Origin: Manihot esculenta
Taxonomy: Eukaryota > Streptophyta > Magnoliopsida > Malpighiales > Euphorbiaceae
Assembly: GCF_001659605.2 (NCBI RefSeq)
Contig: NC_035164.2
Span: forward strand, 4,543,870 to 4,607,869
Direction: 5' to 3'
Length of the DNA stretch: 64,000 bases
In this document: positions 42,601 through 54,060 of the stretch, piece after piece
Position numbering within the stretch: the stretch's first letter is position 1
Layout: every line of letters begins with the position of its first letter
Position numbers and translations under genes: made by a program
Notes under the pieces: generated by a model
Told to the model about the DNA's origin: nothing
The model's database searches: none
What the model saw: the letters and a program-made list of their open reading frames with translations, nothing else

Positions 42601-45600
42601 CATATAAACAAAAAGTACAAAATCATCCTGGAAATAAGATTCATTAGAGTTTATAATTAAGAGTATTAAAATAAAATATTTACTCGATGAATAATAGTAG
42701 AGGATGTAATAGGTGTATAACATACATGATTCGTTGGTACTGAACTTATATAGTATTCCTCATCTTTGAAGTTCTTTGCCTTTCTTTTAGAACCTCGAGC
42801 TTCTAACATCCAAAGCAGATCATTGTCAGAAGAGGAAAAAAAGTTTTAATAAAAGGTCTTTTATTTTACTACGAAATAAATACTTGAGGTTTAAGACATT
42901 AAAGAGAGAGAATATGGTATATATAAGACAGGAGCAAACCTTTTTTCTCCCTTCCATTTGAAGAAGCAATTTCAGATTGAACTTCCTGCAAGTACCAAAA
43001 GGTTCACCAGAACCCAAAGTGAAGAAATAGTTAAACTTTGCAAACATAATAATGAAAATGCTAGTAACTACTACAGAGATGATGGGTCAAAGCTTGAACT
43101 TTTAATTATGCAGCAAGGCTTGCACAGTAGAGATATGAACCCCACAAAACTTTTTTTCAGGAGCAAAGTTAAAGGGGAATGACAGAGTAAGTTACCTATA
43201 TCTATTATAATAATACCACAAAGACAATATAACCTATACTGGACTGTGTTATTTATTTACACTATTAGACTCTGAACTTAAGAAAATAACATCCATGTTC
43301 ATGCAAAACCTTAAAAAACGAATGGCATCCCTACACAGAATGGCCAGGGGCCAGTTCTAGTTCGCCAAGATTGAATCATGCAGTTCCATTTTGCTGATCA
43401 ACCAAACCTTAACCAGATTTTAAACCAGTCCAAGGGAGACGGTTCCCAAGGTCTCAGTTCCAATTCAATCCAGGTTGAGGCACCAACAGTTGAAATAATT
43501 TTCTGAATTTTTTATTTTTTGGAAAAAAAAAAAAGCTGGACTGTCAAAGCTAAACCGCTGGTTCCACCAACAGTTCAAGGTTGAAAGGGGAGAGGGAATG
43601 GGACCCCCCCCCCCCAAAAAAAAAAAAAAAAAGAAGAAGAAGAAGAAAGGTGGTTCCAGTACTAGGTTCAACCAGTCCAATTCAATGCGCAACCGAAACT
43701 GCGGCATACATGTTCCTCAAAGCAGTTCTTCCTCAGGTGAGTGAGAATGACTACAAAAAGATATGGCACATTGACTATAAAAGAAATTCAGATCTCAGAC
43801 GGTGATTCATTATTTCAATGAATTGAACTCATTCTGTCAAGGATTATAACATAATTTATATTAAGAGTATAATGGCTGCAATTCAAGTTACAAGTAACAT
43901 ATCTACCTTTTCCATCTTCTTGCTTGAGCGTTGCTGATGCACCAAGTTAATGATCTCCTCATGTATAGCTCTTTTTCTCTTCATCACATCAACCCACTGA
44001 CTAGAAGGGCCCTACAATTATGCCATAACATCAAAGCAAAACTCAATAAAGAGGAGCACCTTTTTAAATATGGAGAAACAAGTTAATAATTATTTGTATA
44101 AAAGCTAAAAGTCATTAGTGAACAACAAAGTAACAGAAAATACAAAGAATTATACAAATATGATTAAGATTCCCCCAAAGACAGAGAAAATTGGAGCTTC
44201 TATGATTAAAAGGAAATGGAAACACAAAAAAATAATGAATAATAATGGAAAACAATGAGGATAAAAAAAAATGGAGAAAAAAGTTTCCTACGTTCCAAAA
44301 AAAATGAAGCGGACAAAGTCATTCCAAGTTCCAACTTATTGTTATTAGCATAAACATTAAGAAAGCATATGGTTTCAAATTTAGATCAAGGGCTTACTTT
44401 CACAAACTGTGTACAATCAAGCATATTTTAAATGGGCAGGTTACCTGCATATTCTTTGATTTTGCAGCCTCACCTTCAGCTTCCAGTATAGTCTGCTTGG
44501 GCCTAAGACAATCCATGCATTGTATCCTTAAGTCATAGAACTATTGAAACAACCTTCATTCTTACTTGAAAAGCAAAAGGGAATACTAAAGACTACAGGA
44601 AAACTTTTCACTTTTACCTGAATGCTTTTAAGCGCTCAGAAAATGCCAAAGCAACTAATTCACCACCTCCAAGAACATTTTTGAAATCTGGATGCAAGCC
44701 TTCACGTGACAAGTCCTTCACTCTTCTAATGGATTCCTTTGCCGGCAAAGGTTTTGTCTTTGTATACAAGCGAAAAGCATTAGTGCAGGTTTTCTGTAAA
44801 GAGGTCAGTTCTGCTGATGAATCAATAATTTCTCGAACTCTATCTGAAACAAGATCAAGAACAGTTTGAGGGAAACGCCCGTAAACAGTTTCCCCATTTG
44901 CAATTGCTTGATCAATTTTCTTCATTACTCCATCCATGTCCTGCAAAACCTCTTCCTCAGCAGGTGCAGCCCTGATTGGTTTTGAAAGAAACAGATGAAG
45001 ATCCAAAAGGTAAGGCATATCTTCAGTTGTCACAAAAGAAAATGCTGTACCCGTTCGACCTGCCCTCGCTGCTCGCCCCACACGATGGACAAAAATTTTT
45101 GGCTTTGGGGGGAAGTCCCAGTTGATGACATTATCAAGTAATGGAATGTCAATACCCCTAGCAGCTACATCTGTCACAATTAACAGCATAGTTTTTCGAG
45201 CTCTAAACCTTGATATATGAATCTTGCGAGCATCTTGATCCATGTCACCATAGCATACAGAAGGCTCAATGCCCTCTTCTCGAAACAAAATATTAAGAAA
45301 CTCAACATGATGTTTCGTTGAAACAAATATCAATGTCTGCTGATCAGGACTAATATGCTCCCTTACCAAATACAGCAATGCTGCATGTTTTTCCTCATGT
45401 CGTAAGGTGAAAAACAGCATCTTCAAATCAGGGCTAATTTTAGTGTCGAGATCAAGTCGAACAAGTTGAGGATCTCGAAGACCAGCCTTAGCAAACTCCG
45501 CAAGGGCACTTGGCAAAGTTGCACTGAACAGCAAGGTCTGCCGATTCTCACTTAACTGGGTTAGGATTTTGTGCAATTGCTCAGCAAAACCCATGCCAAA

Positions 45601-46695
45601 CAGACTGTCAGCTTCATCAAAAACCACATATTCCACTGTCCGCAAAGACATGTCCTCAACCTCAGATAAATGATGCATAAGCCTACCAGGAGTCGCAATG
45701 ATAATATCTGGATTCTGTGCTAATTCTTCGAATTGATTTTCCATGCTGTCACCACCAACTAATAAACTGGTACGAAGATCTGCAGAAGTGACAGAATTAA
45801 AATATTCCATGTTTGTGGAACACTAAAGAGAAGGACTCGAGACAACATGTAGAGAAGGGCTCAGCTGCTGGTGATTAATTTACTAAGCCTCAGTTTGAAG
45901 CTAGGGACAAGTTCATTCCGGAAGCCATATTTAAAAGACCCAAAAATGTCAGTGTCCCTTGGCTTAATGAAATGGCATTTGTGAAGTATCATTTGGCCCA
46001 CGCAAACATATTATTTGCAAGAATTATTTTGTCTATCCCAATATTGAACGACAACTAACACAAAATACAAAAAGTACTCCGAAGTAATTACGAGCTTCAC
46101 TTCTTTCTTTGAAAAAAAAAAAAGGAAACGAAATGGACCATAGAAAGCAAAGTTTCAACAGCGATCAATTCCATTCAAATTAGACATAAAAGCAAATAAA
46201 AAATTTTTTGAAAAAAAAAACTATCTTCTGATACTTAAAAAGTAGTCAATGATTGCAGCAATCTACTCCGAGACACTAATGATTTCACAGAAAGAAAGGA
46301 AAAAAAAAAAAAAAAAACTAACCGGTGAACCTGCCAAGTTCTTTCGTGAACTTCAAGGTCTGCAAAGCCAAATCCCTCGTAGGTGACAAAATGAGAGCCC
46401 TAACACCTGCCTGAGGCACGTGCTGCTTCAGCCTCTCGAGCATTGGGATCAAAAACGCCGCGGTCTTACCAGAGCCAGTGCGAGCCATGGCGACGACGTC
46501 GGAACCGGCGAGGATGCGAGGCATTGTCTTTCGTTGAATAGGTGTCGGGACTCGGTAGCCCTTCCGCTTGATTCCTCGGTAGACATTGGGGCTAAGGTTT
46601 AAAGACTCAAAGCCACCGGATTTCGCCTTCTTTTTGAGCTTTTGCTTGTGTTTCAGCTCCGCCTTGGAGCTAACTAGAGGTTCTTCTCCGCCCAT
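39697..46695 (-). CDS. RH29: DEAD-box RNA helicase, Dbp10/DDX54 (plant RH29) type, 790 residues
   Basis: Eleven coding exons from splice signals: 46323-46695, 44618-45779, 44445-44502, 43907-44011, 42940-42985, 42726-42802, 42437-42489, 42229-42310, 42085-42141, 40766-40904 and 39697-39917. They total 2373 bp in frame. Motifs: Q-motif with F29 and Q54, Walker A ARTGSGKT (71-78), PTRDLA (105-110), DEAD (179-182), SAT (210-212), [10 protein letters not shown] (326-335) and [13 protein letters not shown] (356-368). A DBP10CT domain (about 620-675, [16 protein letters not shown]) identifies the Dbp10 subfamily. The basic tail ends at TAG. Yeast Dbp10 remodels pre-60S particles in the nucleolus; the same role is inferred here. 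All catalytic motifs look intact. The symbol is by family similarity to Arabidopsis RH29. Confidence 0.92.
41098..41560 (-). repeat. Possible retroelement fragment in helicase intron 10
   Basis: On the minus strand an AATAAAGG-containing leader-like stretch precedes a short frame starting [20 protein letters not shown] near 41271, which runs about 50 codons and then decays. This resembles the 5' end of a retrotransposon (LTR end plus start of gag), but no primer-binding site or second LTR was identified. It could also be unrelated intron sequence. Confidence 0.35.
43318..43720. repeat. GGTTC/GAACC-rich repeat in helicase intron 4
   Basis: This stretch between exons 4 and 5 is rich in GGTTC, CCAGTTC and AACCAG words, typical of a common AT-poor MITE type. 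It contains 12 C residues (43604-43615) followed directly by 17 A residues and an AAG run. Clear ends were not found. Confidence 0.45.
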
Positions 46696-46807
46696 TGGGA
46701 GCCGCCCTTGAATTCGGCGAAGCAGTCGCGGAGTTTATTAGTGACTGCAGCTTGCGACGGAATTGAATACTGAGGAAGATGAAGAAATGAAAGTTGCAAA
46801 ATGAAAG

Positions 46808-46852
46808 TAGGGTTTTGTTTTTTTTATTTTTAATTGGAGAAAGTAGGGTTTT
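46808..46852 (-). promoter_or_regulatory. Two telo-box-like motifs upstream of helicase start
   Basis: AAAACCCTA occurs on the minus strand at 46808-46816 and 46844-46852, 113-157 bp upstream of the start codon. Telo-boxes (AAACCCTA) are known to be enriched in plant promoters and leaders of ribosome-biogenesis genes, which fits the helicase. Confidence 0.5.
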
Positions 46853-46859
46853 GTATTCG

Positions 46860-48125
46860 CGGGCTTGTATGCAATACGACATCGTGTTCAATATCGTCCA
46901 ATAAAACCACACTTTGAACCAAACCCGCCAATTGGGACGGTTTTTCCTAGCTAGGGCTAGGGGAGCTCGAGCATATTCCCATACGAGCAAGTCATTCAAT
47001 CCCTTTTTTTTTTATTTAATATTTAAATTTTTTTATAATAAATTTTTTTAAATTAAAAATTTTTCTATTTATAATTATATTAATCGATGAATTAAAAAAA
47101 TAATAAATATTTTAAATATCTAAAAATATTTTAATAAACATTCGATCCTTATTGATGTGTAGTATGAAGTATTTTATATTAAATAAATTATATTTTAATT
47201 TTTAAATTTTAATATAATTAATAAATCAGCTATTATATTTTTAAAATTAAATTTTAAAATTTTTTTTATAGTCAGTTTGTCTGTTTTAAACCATAATTTT
47301 TTAATTTATTATAGATAGTAGTTTAAAATAAATAGGTGATTAAATTAGAAAGTATAATTTTTTTAAATATTTTTTATAAAAATTTTCCATAAAACTACTT
47401 AGTTTAATTTAAAAATAATTAAAATTGTAAGTTTTTTTGAAGTTTTAAAGGTATAATAACACTAAAATATTTTAAGAAATAGAAATTGAAAGGTAAAATA
47501 TATTAAAAAATTATTGGATACAATAAATTGATACTTTAGATAAAAATTAATGGAAAATTTATGTGTTTTTTTAAATAAAATAAAAAATTAAAATGTTTAA
47601 ATTTTATTGAATGAGAAAAAATATATGAAAATTTAACTCTTTAATATTTTTAATTTTAAAAATTAAAAAAATATTTTTATATTTTTAATAGTAAAAAGTA
47701 AATAAAATATTAAAATTTAGACGGATTGATTATAAAAATATTTAATTTTAAAAATATTAAAATTTATCTATTAGTTATATTAAAATTTAAGGAATCCATT
47801 TAAAAAATAATAAATAAATATCTTTTCATTAAAATAAAAAATAGATAAAAACACTGATTATAAAAAATTTTAAAGTATTTAATTTTAAAAATATAAAAAT
47901 TAATTTATTAATTCTATTAAAATTTAATAATTAAAGTATAATTTTTTATTTTTTATCTATAAAAATTTTTTAATAATGATAATTTTATTTTATTTTATTT
48001 GAAACTTTTTAAATTTGATTGATTAGATATGTTAATTTTTATTTAAATTAATTAAAATATTATTTTAATATTTAAATTTTATTTAATTAAATTATAATAT
48101 CATTTAAAATGAGATATCATACTAA
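46860..48125. other. Helicase upstream region and AT-rich intergenic DNA
   Basis: The first 120 bases next to the helicase are GC-richer and probably belong to its promoter. From about 47000 to 48125 the sequence is extremely AT-rich with no coding signal. Confidence 0.5.
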
Positions 48126-48625
48126 ACGATATTATATAATAACCGTTTAAAATAAATTGTGAGCTGTTACCATAAAATAAGGTTACGTGGTAAGAATCGG
48201 ATAAATGAGAAACGCGATTCAGCACGAAAAATAAAAGATTCGGACAATTTAACACTCAAATCATCATTAAAAGATTCGTCATTCCTTCAATAGGGCGAGT
48301 CTCGATACGAAATTACCGTTATCAGGCACAGCCAGCATATCCCCATTATACTTAGAATCGCAAGATTCCCACCTATTAGCAGCGATGTGTCTTATCAAGC
48401 AGTCGATCACATCATCGCCGGATTATCAAAAAGTAATATATTTATCTCTACCTCTTACAGTATAAAATGAGAAGAATCACAGAGATAAAGGTACGCTATT
48501 CTCTAATACTACTCAAACTCTAAATAATTCCTTGCATTCTCTTAATCCTTCGAGATACTAACTTGAGTGTTGAAGTGATTATCGTGAGCACTCTCCACCA
48601 CCTTACATTTTGTTCTTTACAGGTT
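48126..48625 (+). repeat. 5' LTR of old gypsy element
   Basis: The start is aligned by similarity to 61411-61505. A TATA-like AGTATAAAATG lies near 48460-48470. The 3' boundary lies before the first coding-like stretch (ATGGCGCAGC near 48636) and is approximate. Confidence 0.55.
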
Positions 48626-48635
48626 TTATCCAATC

Positions 48636-49151
48636 ATGGCGCAGCTCCATTCCACCCACGTCATCAACCATGATGAGTTATTGGCCAAACAAGTAATAAG
48701 AAAGTCTTCTAAATATGTACTAATTGATGTTGGTTATACATAATGTTCTTGACACAGCCATAACTATTACAGAGGAGGAAGGTCAGAAAATCCTAAAGAA
48801 TATCTATGAAGGTGATTGTGGGAGCCATGAAGGTGATTATGGGAGTCATGAAGGAGCTCGAACAATCGCCCATAAAGCATTTGGGCAATGGTACTACTAG
48901 CCAATAATAGTGCAAGATATAAAGTAATTTATCTAGAAGTATCAAAGATGTCAGGTATATGCGAATATCCCCAGGACCCGGGGGAAATGCAAGTAGCCAT
49001 TAGAAGTTCCTGCCCTTTCTTTCAATGGGGGATAGACATCCTTGGCTGCTTCCCTAAGGCGTCCGGGTCAAGAAAATTCGTGATTATAGCAGTAGATCAT
49101 TTTAGCAAGTGGGTCAAAGTTGAGACAATACAGTCCATCACCACCCAGTAA
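48636..49151 (+). pseudogene. Old gypsy integrase remnant (zinc-binding part and core start)
   Basis: The frame near 48770-48898 carries an HHCC-type lead-in (EEGQKILKNIYEGDCGSHEG...ARTIAHK). Then 48888-49151 has PFFQWGIDILGCFPKASGS and RKFVIIAVDHFSKWVKVE, the start of the integrase core with its first catalytic aspartate. A 21-bp in-frame duplication (48806-48826 and 48827-48847) repeats seven residues. The order after the expected reverse transcriptase marks Ty3/gypsy. Upstream domains are deleted. Confidence 0.75.
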
Positions 49152-49860
49152 GGGATTTCCTTTGTTAGCAAAAATATATTTACTCGATTTGGATTACCAA
49201 GAATAGTGATCACCAATAATAGAATCCAATTTATAAGCTCCAAGTTTAAAGACTTCCAAGAAAATGAGAAATTAGCTTAAGGTTCAGTTCAGCCTATCAC
49301 CTCCAGACTAACGAAATGATTGAGGTAACAAACATATCCATCATAGAGGGGTTAAAGAAAGGCTTGACCAAGCCAAGAGTAACTAGCCGGAGGAGTTACC
49401 TCACATATTGTGGGCATATAGGACCACTTTCAGAACAGTTATAGGAAAAACGTCATTTTCTCTTGTATATGGGGCCGAGGCAGTCATCCCCGTAGAAATC
49501 TAAATAAGCAATTTCAGGACACAATACCCTAAGATTTTAAGAAATCATGAAGAGATGCAATTTAATTTAGATCATACCAAATTCCTACGAGAGAAGGCCA
49601 CAATAAGAATGGCAGTCTACAGAAACAAAATGTGCATAATGTTCAACAACATGATCAAATCACGAGCCTTTAACGTGGGGGATCTAGTCCTCAAAAGAAC
49701 AGATATAACAAGTGACAATGCCAGGCCTGGTAAACTAGGAGAAAACTGAAAATGATCGTTTAGGTCTCGAAGGTTATTCATCCAGGATCATATAAGCTGG
49801 CTAAATTAGAAAATCAAGTCATTCATCATGCTTAGAATATCAGTAAGCTAAGAAAATTTT
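49152..49860 (+). pseudogene. Old gypsy integrase C-terminal remnant
   Basis: After a stop at about 49150 the coding similarity continues through decayed core sequence. FVSKNIFTRFGLPRIVITNN and a gypsy C-terminal part at 49555-49749 (MIKSRAFNVGDLVLKR) can be read in shifting frames. Multiple stops are present. The young element is inserted directly downstream. Confidence 0.65.
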
Positions 49861-49881
49861 ATCAATAACAAATTAATGAGG

Positions 49882-49886
49882 TATTT
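49882..49886 (+). repeat. Target site duplication TATTT, left copy
   Basis: TATTT precedes the LTR at 49887 and is repeated at 59779-59783. Confidence 0.95.
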
Positions 49887-51092
49887 TGTAACGACCCGGA
49901 AATCCGACCCGTTACCGGCGCTAGGATCCAGATCGGCTTAAGGCCGCCGGGACCCGTAGCAAGCCTACATACTTCCTGTAAACCTGTGGAATCCCATACA
50001 TAGCAACATATACATGATCTGTAAAAATTTTTCTTTTTGTCTTATCCAAGCAAAACCTGTGCATGCACAAAATCATACATAAACCCTACACTGGAGTCCT
50101 CATCAAATACTCCAATGGGGTATCATCATCATACATAACAGCTTGGATAATCATGGTCATTAACATCATTACTCATTAAACACTCTGTACATAATGGGGA
50201 TTCACACATCTCTAGGTCAAGCACTACTATAATCCTCAATACATCATCAAATCATTCATTACATGGTCATAAATACTCATTACATCATGTTCATGTCCAC
50301 TACTATCTATTACAACATACATGACTTGACTTCACTCTAGCCGACTTCTTGGTCTATCCGGTACCTGCAACTCTGGGGATAAAGGGAGTGGGGTGAGCTA
50401 CTAGAGCCCAGTGAGCAGAAACTAAAAACATTTGTTTTAATTCCTCCATTTTTAGGTAAATTATTATTCATTTTATTATTATTATTATCATACAACTTTT
50501 CCTTATTCATGCTTTCATGTATGCGCCATAACACAAACATTTCACAACAAGGATGAACTTGTCACCATTTAGCCCCAATCTTTCTTACTTATACATGCCG
50601 GGGGCGTAGAGCCGTAGCAGGCACACCCGGACTTCCATAAACAGTCATAGTGCCAGGGGCGTAGAGCCGTAGCAGGCACACCTGGACTCACATAGGCTAT
50701 CATGACATACAAGGGCTAATGGATCATTCAACATTCATCCACATCAACAACAAAGTATGCAGTGCAACATATTCGTGAATTCTAATGCAAACAACCTAAT
50801 ATTGCATGGCATAATGATGCATGGGCAATGCTTTATGATTCATTCATTTATTCATTTACTTTAAAGCTTAAGGGGGTTGTTCCACTCACTTGGTAACTGA
50901 AGCTTTAACAACGAACTCTGAACGACTATCTCACAACCGGGGGTCTCGGTTCCTCGGGTCCGAACCTACACAGGTGGACTCAAATGAGGCACCAAACATA
51001 CATGAACATGACTCTGAAATACTCCCCAAAAACCCCCTAAAACATCCTGAAAACATCACATGAAAACATGCAGGAAATGGCTGAACAGGGCA

Positions 51093-51279
51093 CTTTCGGC
51101 GGCACCTTCGGCGGCCGAAAGTCCTGGACAGAGACGAAACTCAGGTAGGTTCGGCGGCACCTTCGGCGGCCGAAAGTGCCAGACAGAGACGAAAGTCTCT
51201 TTTCGGGGGCAACTTCGGCAGCCGAAAGGCCTGCCTCCCCAGCCATGTTCGGCGGCCGAAAGTACCTTCGGCTGCCGAA
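51093..51279. repeat. Dyad TTCGGCNGCCGAA cluster, downstream of LTR TATA box
   Basis: Full sites occur at 51107, 51162, 51217 (centre A), 51248 and 51267 (centre T), plus half sites near 51094 and 51150. The same cluster is repeated in the other LTR at about 58709-58895. Confidence 0.85.
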
Positions 51280-51797
51280 CCTGGTTTCTGCCAAAGGGCA
51301 GAAACTTGGCTCCCTTAGCACATTTCGCCTCCAAACCTTCCAAACATGCATATTGTTCAACCAAAGCATGCATACAAGTTCCTAGGGGCCTCAAACATGC
51401 ATATACCCCATCTACAACACTTCAATCACACACAATCAAGCTACATTGTTCAAAAAGTCATAAAAAACCCATAGGTTTAACATATACCCTAACATGCATT
51501 CTACCCCTTAAAACTTCATAAAACTTGTTTAAATCATACATTGAGCTTAAGATCGGCTCTTACCTCTTGAAGATCGAGGGTTGAGGAGATCTAAACTTGG
51601 AGATGGGGGAAGTTCCAACTTTTGGTCTCCAAGCTCCAAAACTCGTTCTAAGCTCAAAGATCTTCAAAACCAAAGTTATAAACTTGTAAAGATCATGGAA
51701 AAAGGAAGGAAAAACTCAAGATTGGGGAAGGATGGCGGAATGCTCACCTTGGCCGAAATGGGGAGAAAAAGCTCGCCCATTTTCGGCTAAGGGACCC

Positions 51798-51985
51798 TTT
51801 TATAGTGGCTGGCCAGACCACGTTCGGGGGCCGAATGTGCCTCCGCATCCATGCAAATGTTCGGCGGCCAAACATGAGGTTCGGCGGCCGAACCTTGACT
51901 TCCCTCACTCACGCTTTCGGGGGCCTAACGTGCCTCCAAAAACGCATGCATGTTCGGCGGCCGAACTTGACTTTCGGCGGCCGAA
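51798..51985 (-). promoter_or_regulatory. Gypsy LTR core promoter with dyad cluster
   Basis: TATAAAA on the minus strand (51798-51804) has full dyads at 51880, 51953 and 51973, and variants near 51820 (TTCGGGGGCCGAA) and 51860 (arm mutated by G to A), all within about 190 bp upstream. The 5' LTR repeats this at about 59414-59601 with the mutated arm intact. Promoter activity is inferred. Confidence 0.65.
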
Positions 51986-52162
51986 CCTGGGTTTTCCTCC
52001 AAGGACTTTTCATGCAAAAACTCATTGAATTTCTTACTTAAAAACATGAAATAAATGAAAACATTTCATAAAATCATAGTTTTACCCTTCTAGAGGTTTC
52101 CGACATCCGAGGTCCCACCGGACGGTAGGGATTCCGATACCGGAGTCTAGCCGGGTATTACA

Positions 52163-52177
52163 TTCTCCCCCCCTTAA
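52163..52177 (-). other. Gypsy polypurine tract
   Basis: The minus strand reads TTAAGGGGGGGAGAA immediately before the 3' LTR, the expected plus-strand primer. Confidence 0.8.
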
Positions 52178-52293
52178 GAACATTCGTCCCCGAATGTTCC
52201 TCAACTAACATACAAAGCATGGCATCAATCATAGCATACAACATGGCATACAATATCTCATACATGCAACACATAGAACAACTAACACTCACC

Positions 52294-54060
52294 TCAAAAC
52301 AGATGGGGGTATTGCTGGAGCATGGACTCCCGTGTCTCCCAGGTGCATTCCTCTAAGTTGTGGTGGTTCCAAAGGACCTTTACCATCGGGATTTCCTTGT
52401 TCCTCAGCTTTCTGATCTGAGTGTCTAGGATCCGCACTGGCTGTTCTACATAGGTGAGATCCTCATGGATCTCCATATCAGGCTCACTAAGAACCTTTCC
52501 AGGATCCGACACGTACTTCCGTAACAGAGAAACATGGAAAACCGGATGGATTCTCTCCATCGAAGTAGGCAAGTCTAGCTTGTACGACACATTACCGACC
52601 CTCTGAAGCACCTTGAAAGGACCGATGTACCGTGGAGCTAACTTACCCTTCTTCCCGAACCGAACCACTCCTTTCATAGGAGACACCTTGAGCAAAACCA
52701 AATCCCCCTCCTGAAACTCTAGCTGTCTTCTGCGAATATCTGCATAACTCTTCTGCCGACTAGCAGCAGTCTTGATCCTCTCTCTGATTATGGGTACCAC
52801 CCTGCTGGTAAGCTCTACTAACTCCGGACCCGCAAGAGTCCTCTCTCCTACTTCCTCCCAGCAGATAGGTGATCTGCACTTCCTCCCATACAAAGCTTCG
52901 TATGGAGCCATCCCTATGCTAGCATGATAGCTGTTATTGTAGGCAAACTCCACCAAAGGAAGATGCTGCCTCCAAGAACCGCCAAAATCTAGCACACACA
53001 TTCTGAGCATATCCTCTATTGTTTGGATGGTCCTCTCTGACTGTCCGTCTGTCTGTGGGTGGAAGGCAGTACTGAAGTCTAATCTGGTACCCATAGCGTT
53101 CTGCAGACTCCGCCAAAACCTGGAGGTGAACTGGGGCCCTCTATCTGACACTATAGATACCGGGACCCCATGCAGTCTGACAATTTCATCTACGTACACC
53201 TGTGCCAACTTGTCCACAGAGTAACCACTCCTGACAGGGATGAAGTGAGCAGATTTGGTGAGTCTGTCCACAATCACCCATATGGAGTCCAATCTGTTGG
53301 ACGTCGCCGGTAACCCCACTACGAAGTCCATAGCTATATTCTCCCATTTCCACTCTGGAATCGGTAGTGGATTCAACATTCCAGCCGGCTTCTGATGCTC
53401 TAGTTTCACCCTTTGACACACATCGCAGGCTGACACGAACAGTGCCACGTCCTTCTTCATAGCTGGCCACCAATACACTCTCTTCAGATCCTGATACATC
53501 TTGGTGGCTCCAGGGTGAACACTATACCTGGTATTATGGGCTTCCCCCATAATATCTCCCTTCAGACCAATGTCATCTGGCACACATAATCTGTTCCCGT
53601 AGCGGAGGATCCCCTTATCATCAAACTTGAACTCATTACTCTGGCCTGACTGAACCGTTCTGGCTATCCTGACCAACTCTGGGTCCTCATGCTGTTTCTG
53701 AGCTACCTGCTCCAGAAACACGGGTGTCACTCTCATCTGAGCCACTAAGGCACCTGTGCCAGACAACTCCAACTGTAATCCCTCACTCATAAGTCTGTGG
53801 AACTCCTTCACCACCGGCCTCCTCTCTGCTGAAATGTGGGATAGACTGCCGAGTGATTTCCGGCTTAGGGCGTCTGCCACAACATTCGCCTTACCCGGAT
53901 GGTACTGAATCTTACAATCATAGTCACTCAACAGCTCTACCCATCTCCTCTGCCTCAAATTCAAATCTCTCTGACTCAAGATGTGTTGCAGGCTCTTATG
54001 ATCTGTGAAGATCTCACACTTTACCCCCATAGAGGTAATGCCTCCACATCTTGAGTGCAA
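52294..54060 (-). pseudogene. Gypsy pol 3' part: RNase H end, integrase, chromodomain
   Basis: The frame picks up inside RNase H ([15 protein letters not shown]) and has the integrase HHCC region ([18 protein letters not shown]...CDVCQRVK). The core aspartates are in [10 protein letters not shown] and [12 protein letters not shown], and the glutamate in [10 protein letters not shown]. The C-terminal chromodomain ([13 protein letters not shown]...[16 protein letters not shown]) probably targets integration to heterochromatin, as known for chromoviruses. It is continuous with the upstream ORF except for a +1 shift at the five-base C run 54024-54028 (G run on the coding strand). The true start is not the first ATG of this frame. 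Confidence 0.9.

Larger units (their letters stand above)
49887..52162 (-). repeat. Gypsy 3' LTR, 2276 bp
   Basis: The plus strand starts TGTAACGACCCGG and ends CCGGGTATTACA. It contains two copies of a GGGGCGTAGAGCCGTAGCAG unit near 50601 and 50654, an ATT microsatellite near 50462, and eleven or so dyad-type sites. The TATA box on the minus strand is at 51798-51804. Open frames in it are repeat artefacts. Confidence 0.95.

Noticed and set aside
51056..52041. Overlapping open frames on both strands with repeated FGGRT, RPPN and SAAE words (also at 1238-2243, 19088-20306, 58672-59665)
   Set aside because: They lie within LTRs and arise from the repeated TTCGGCNGCCGAA dyad read in different frames; no gene-like start or conservation is expected.
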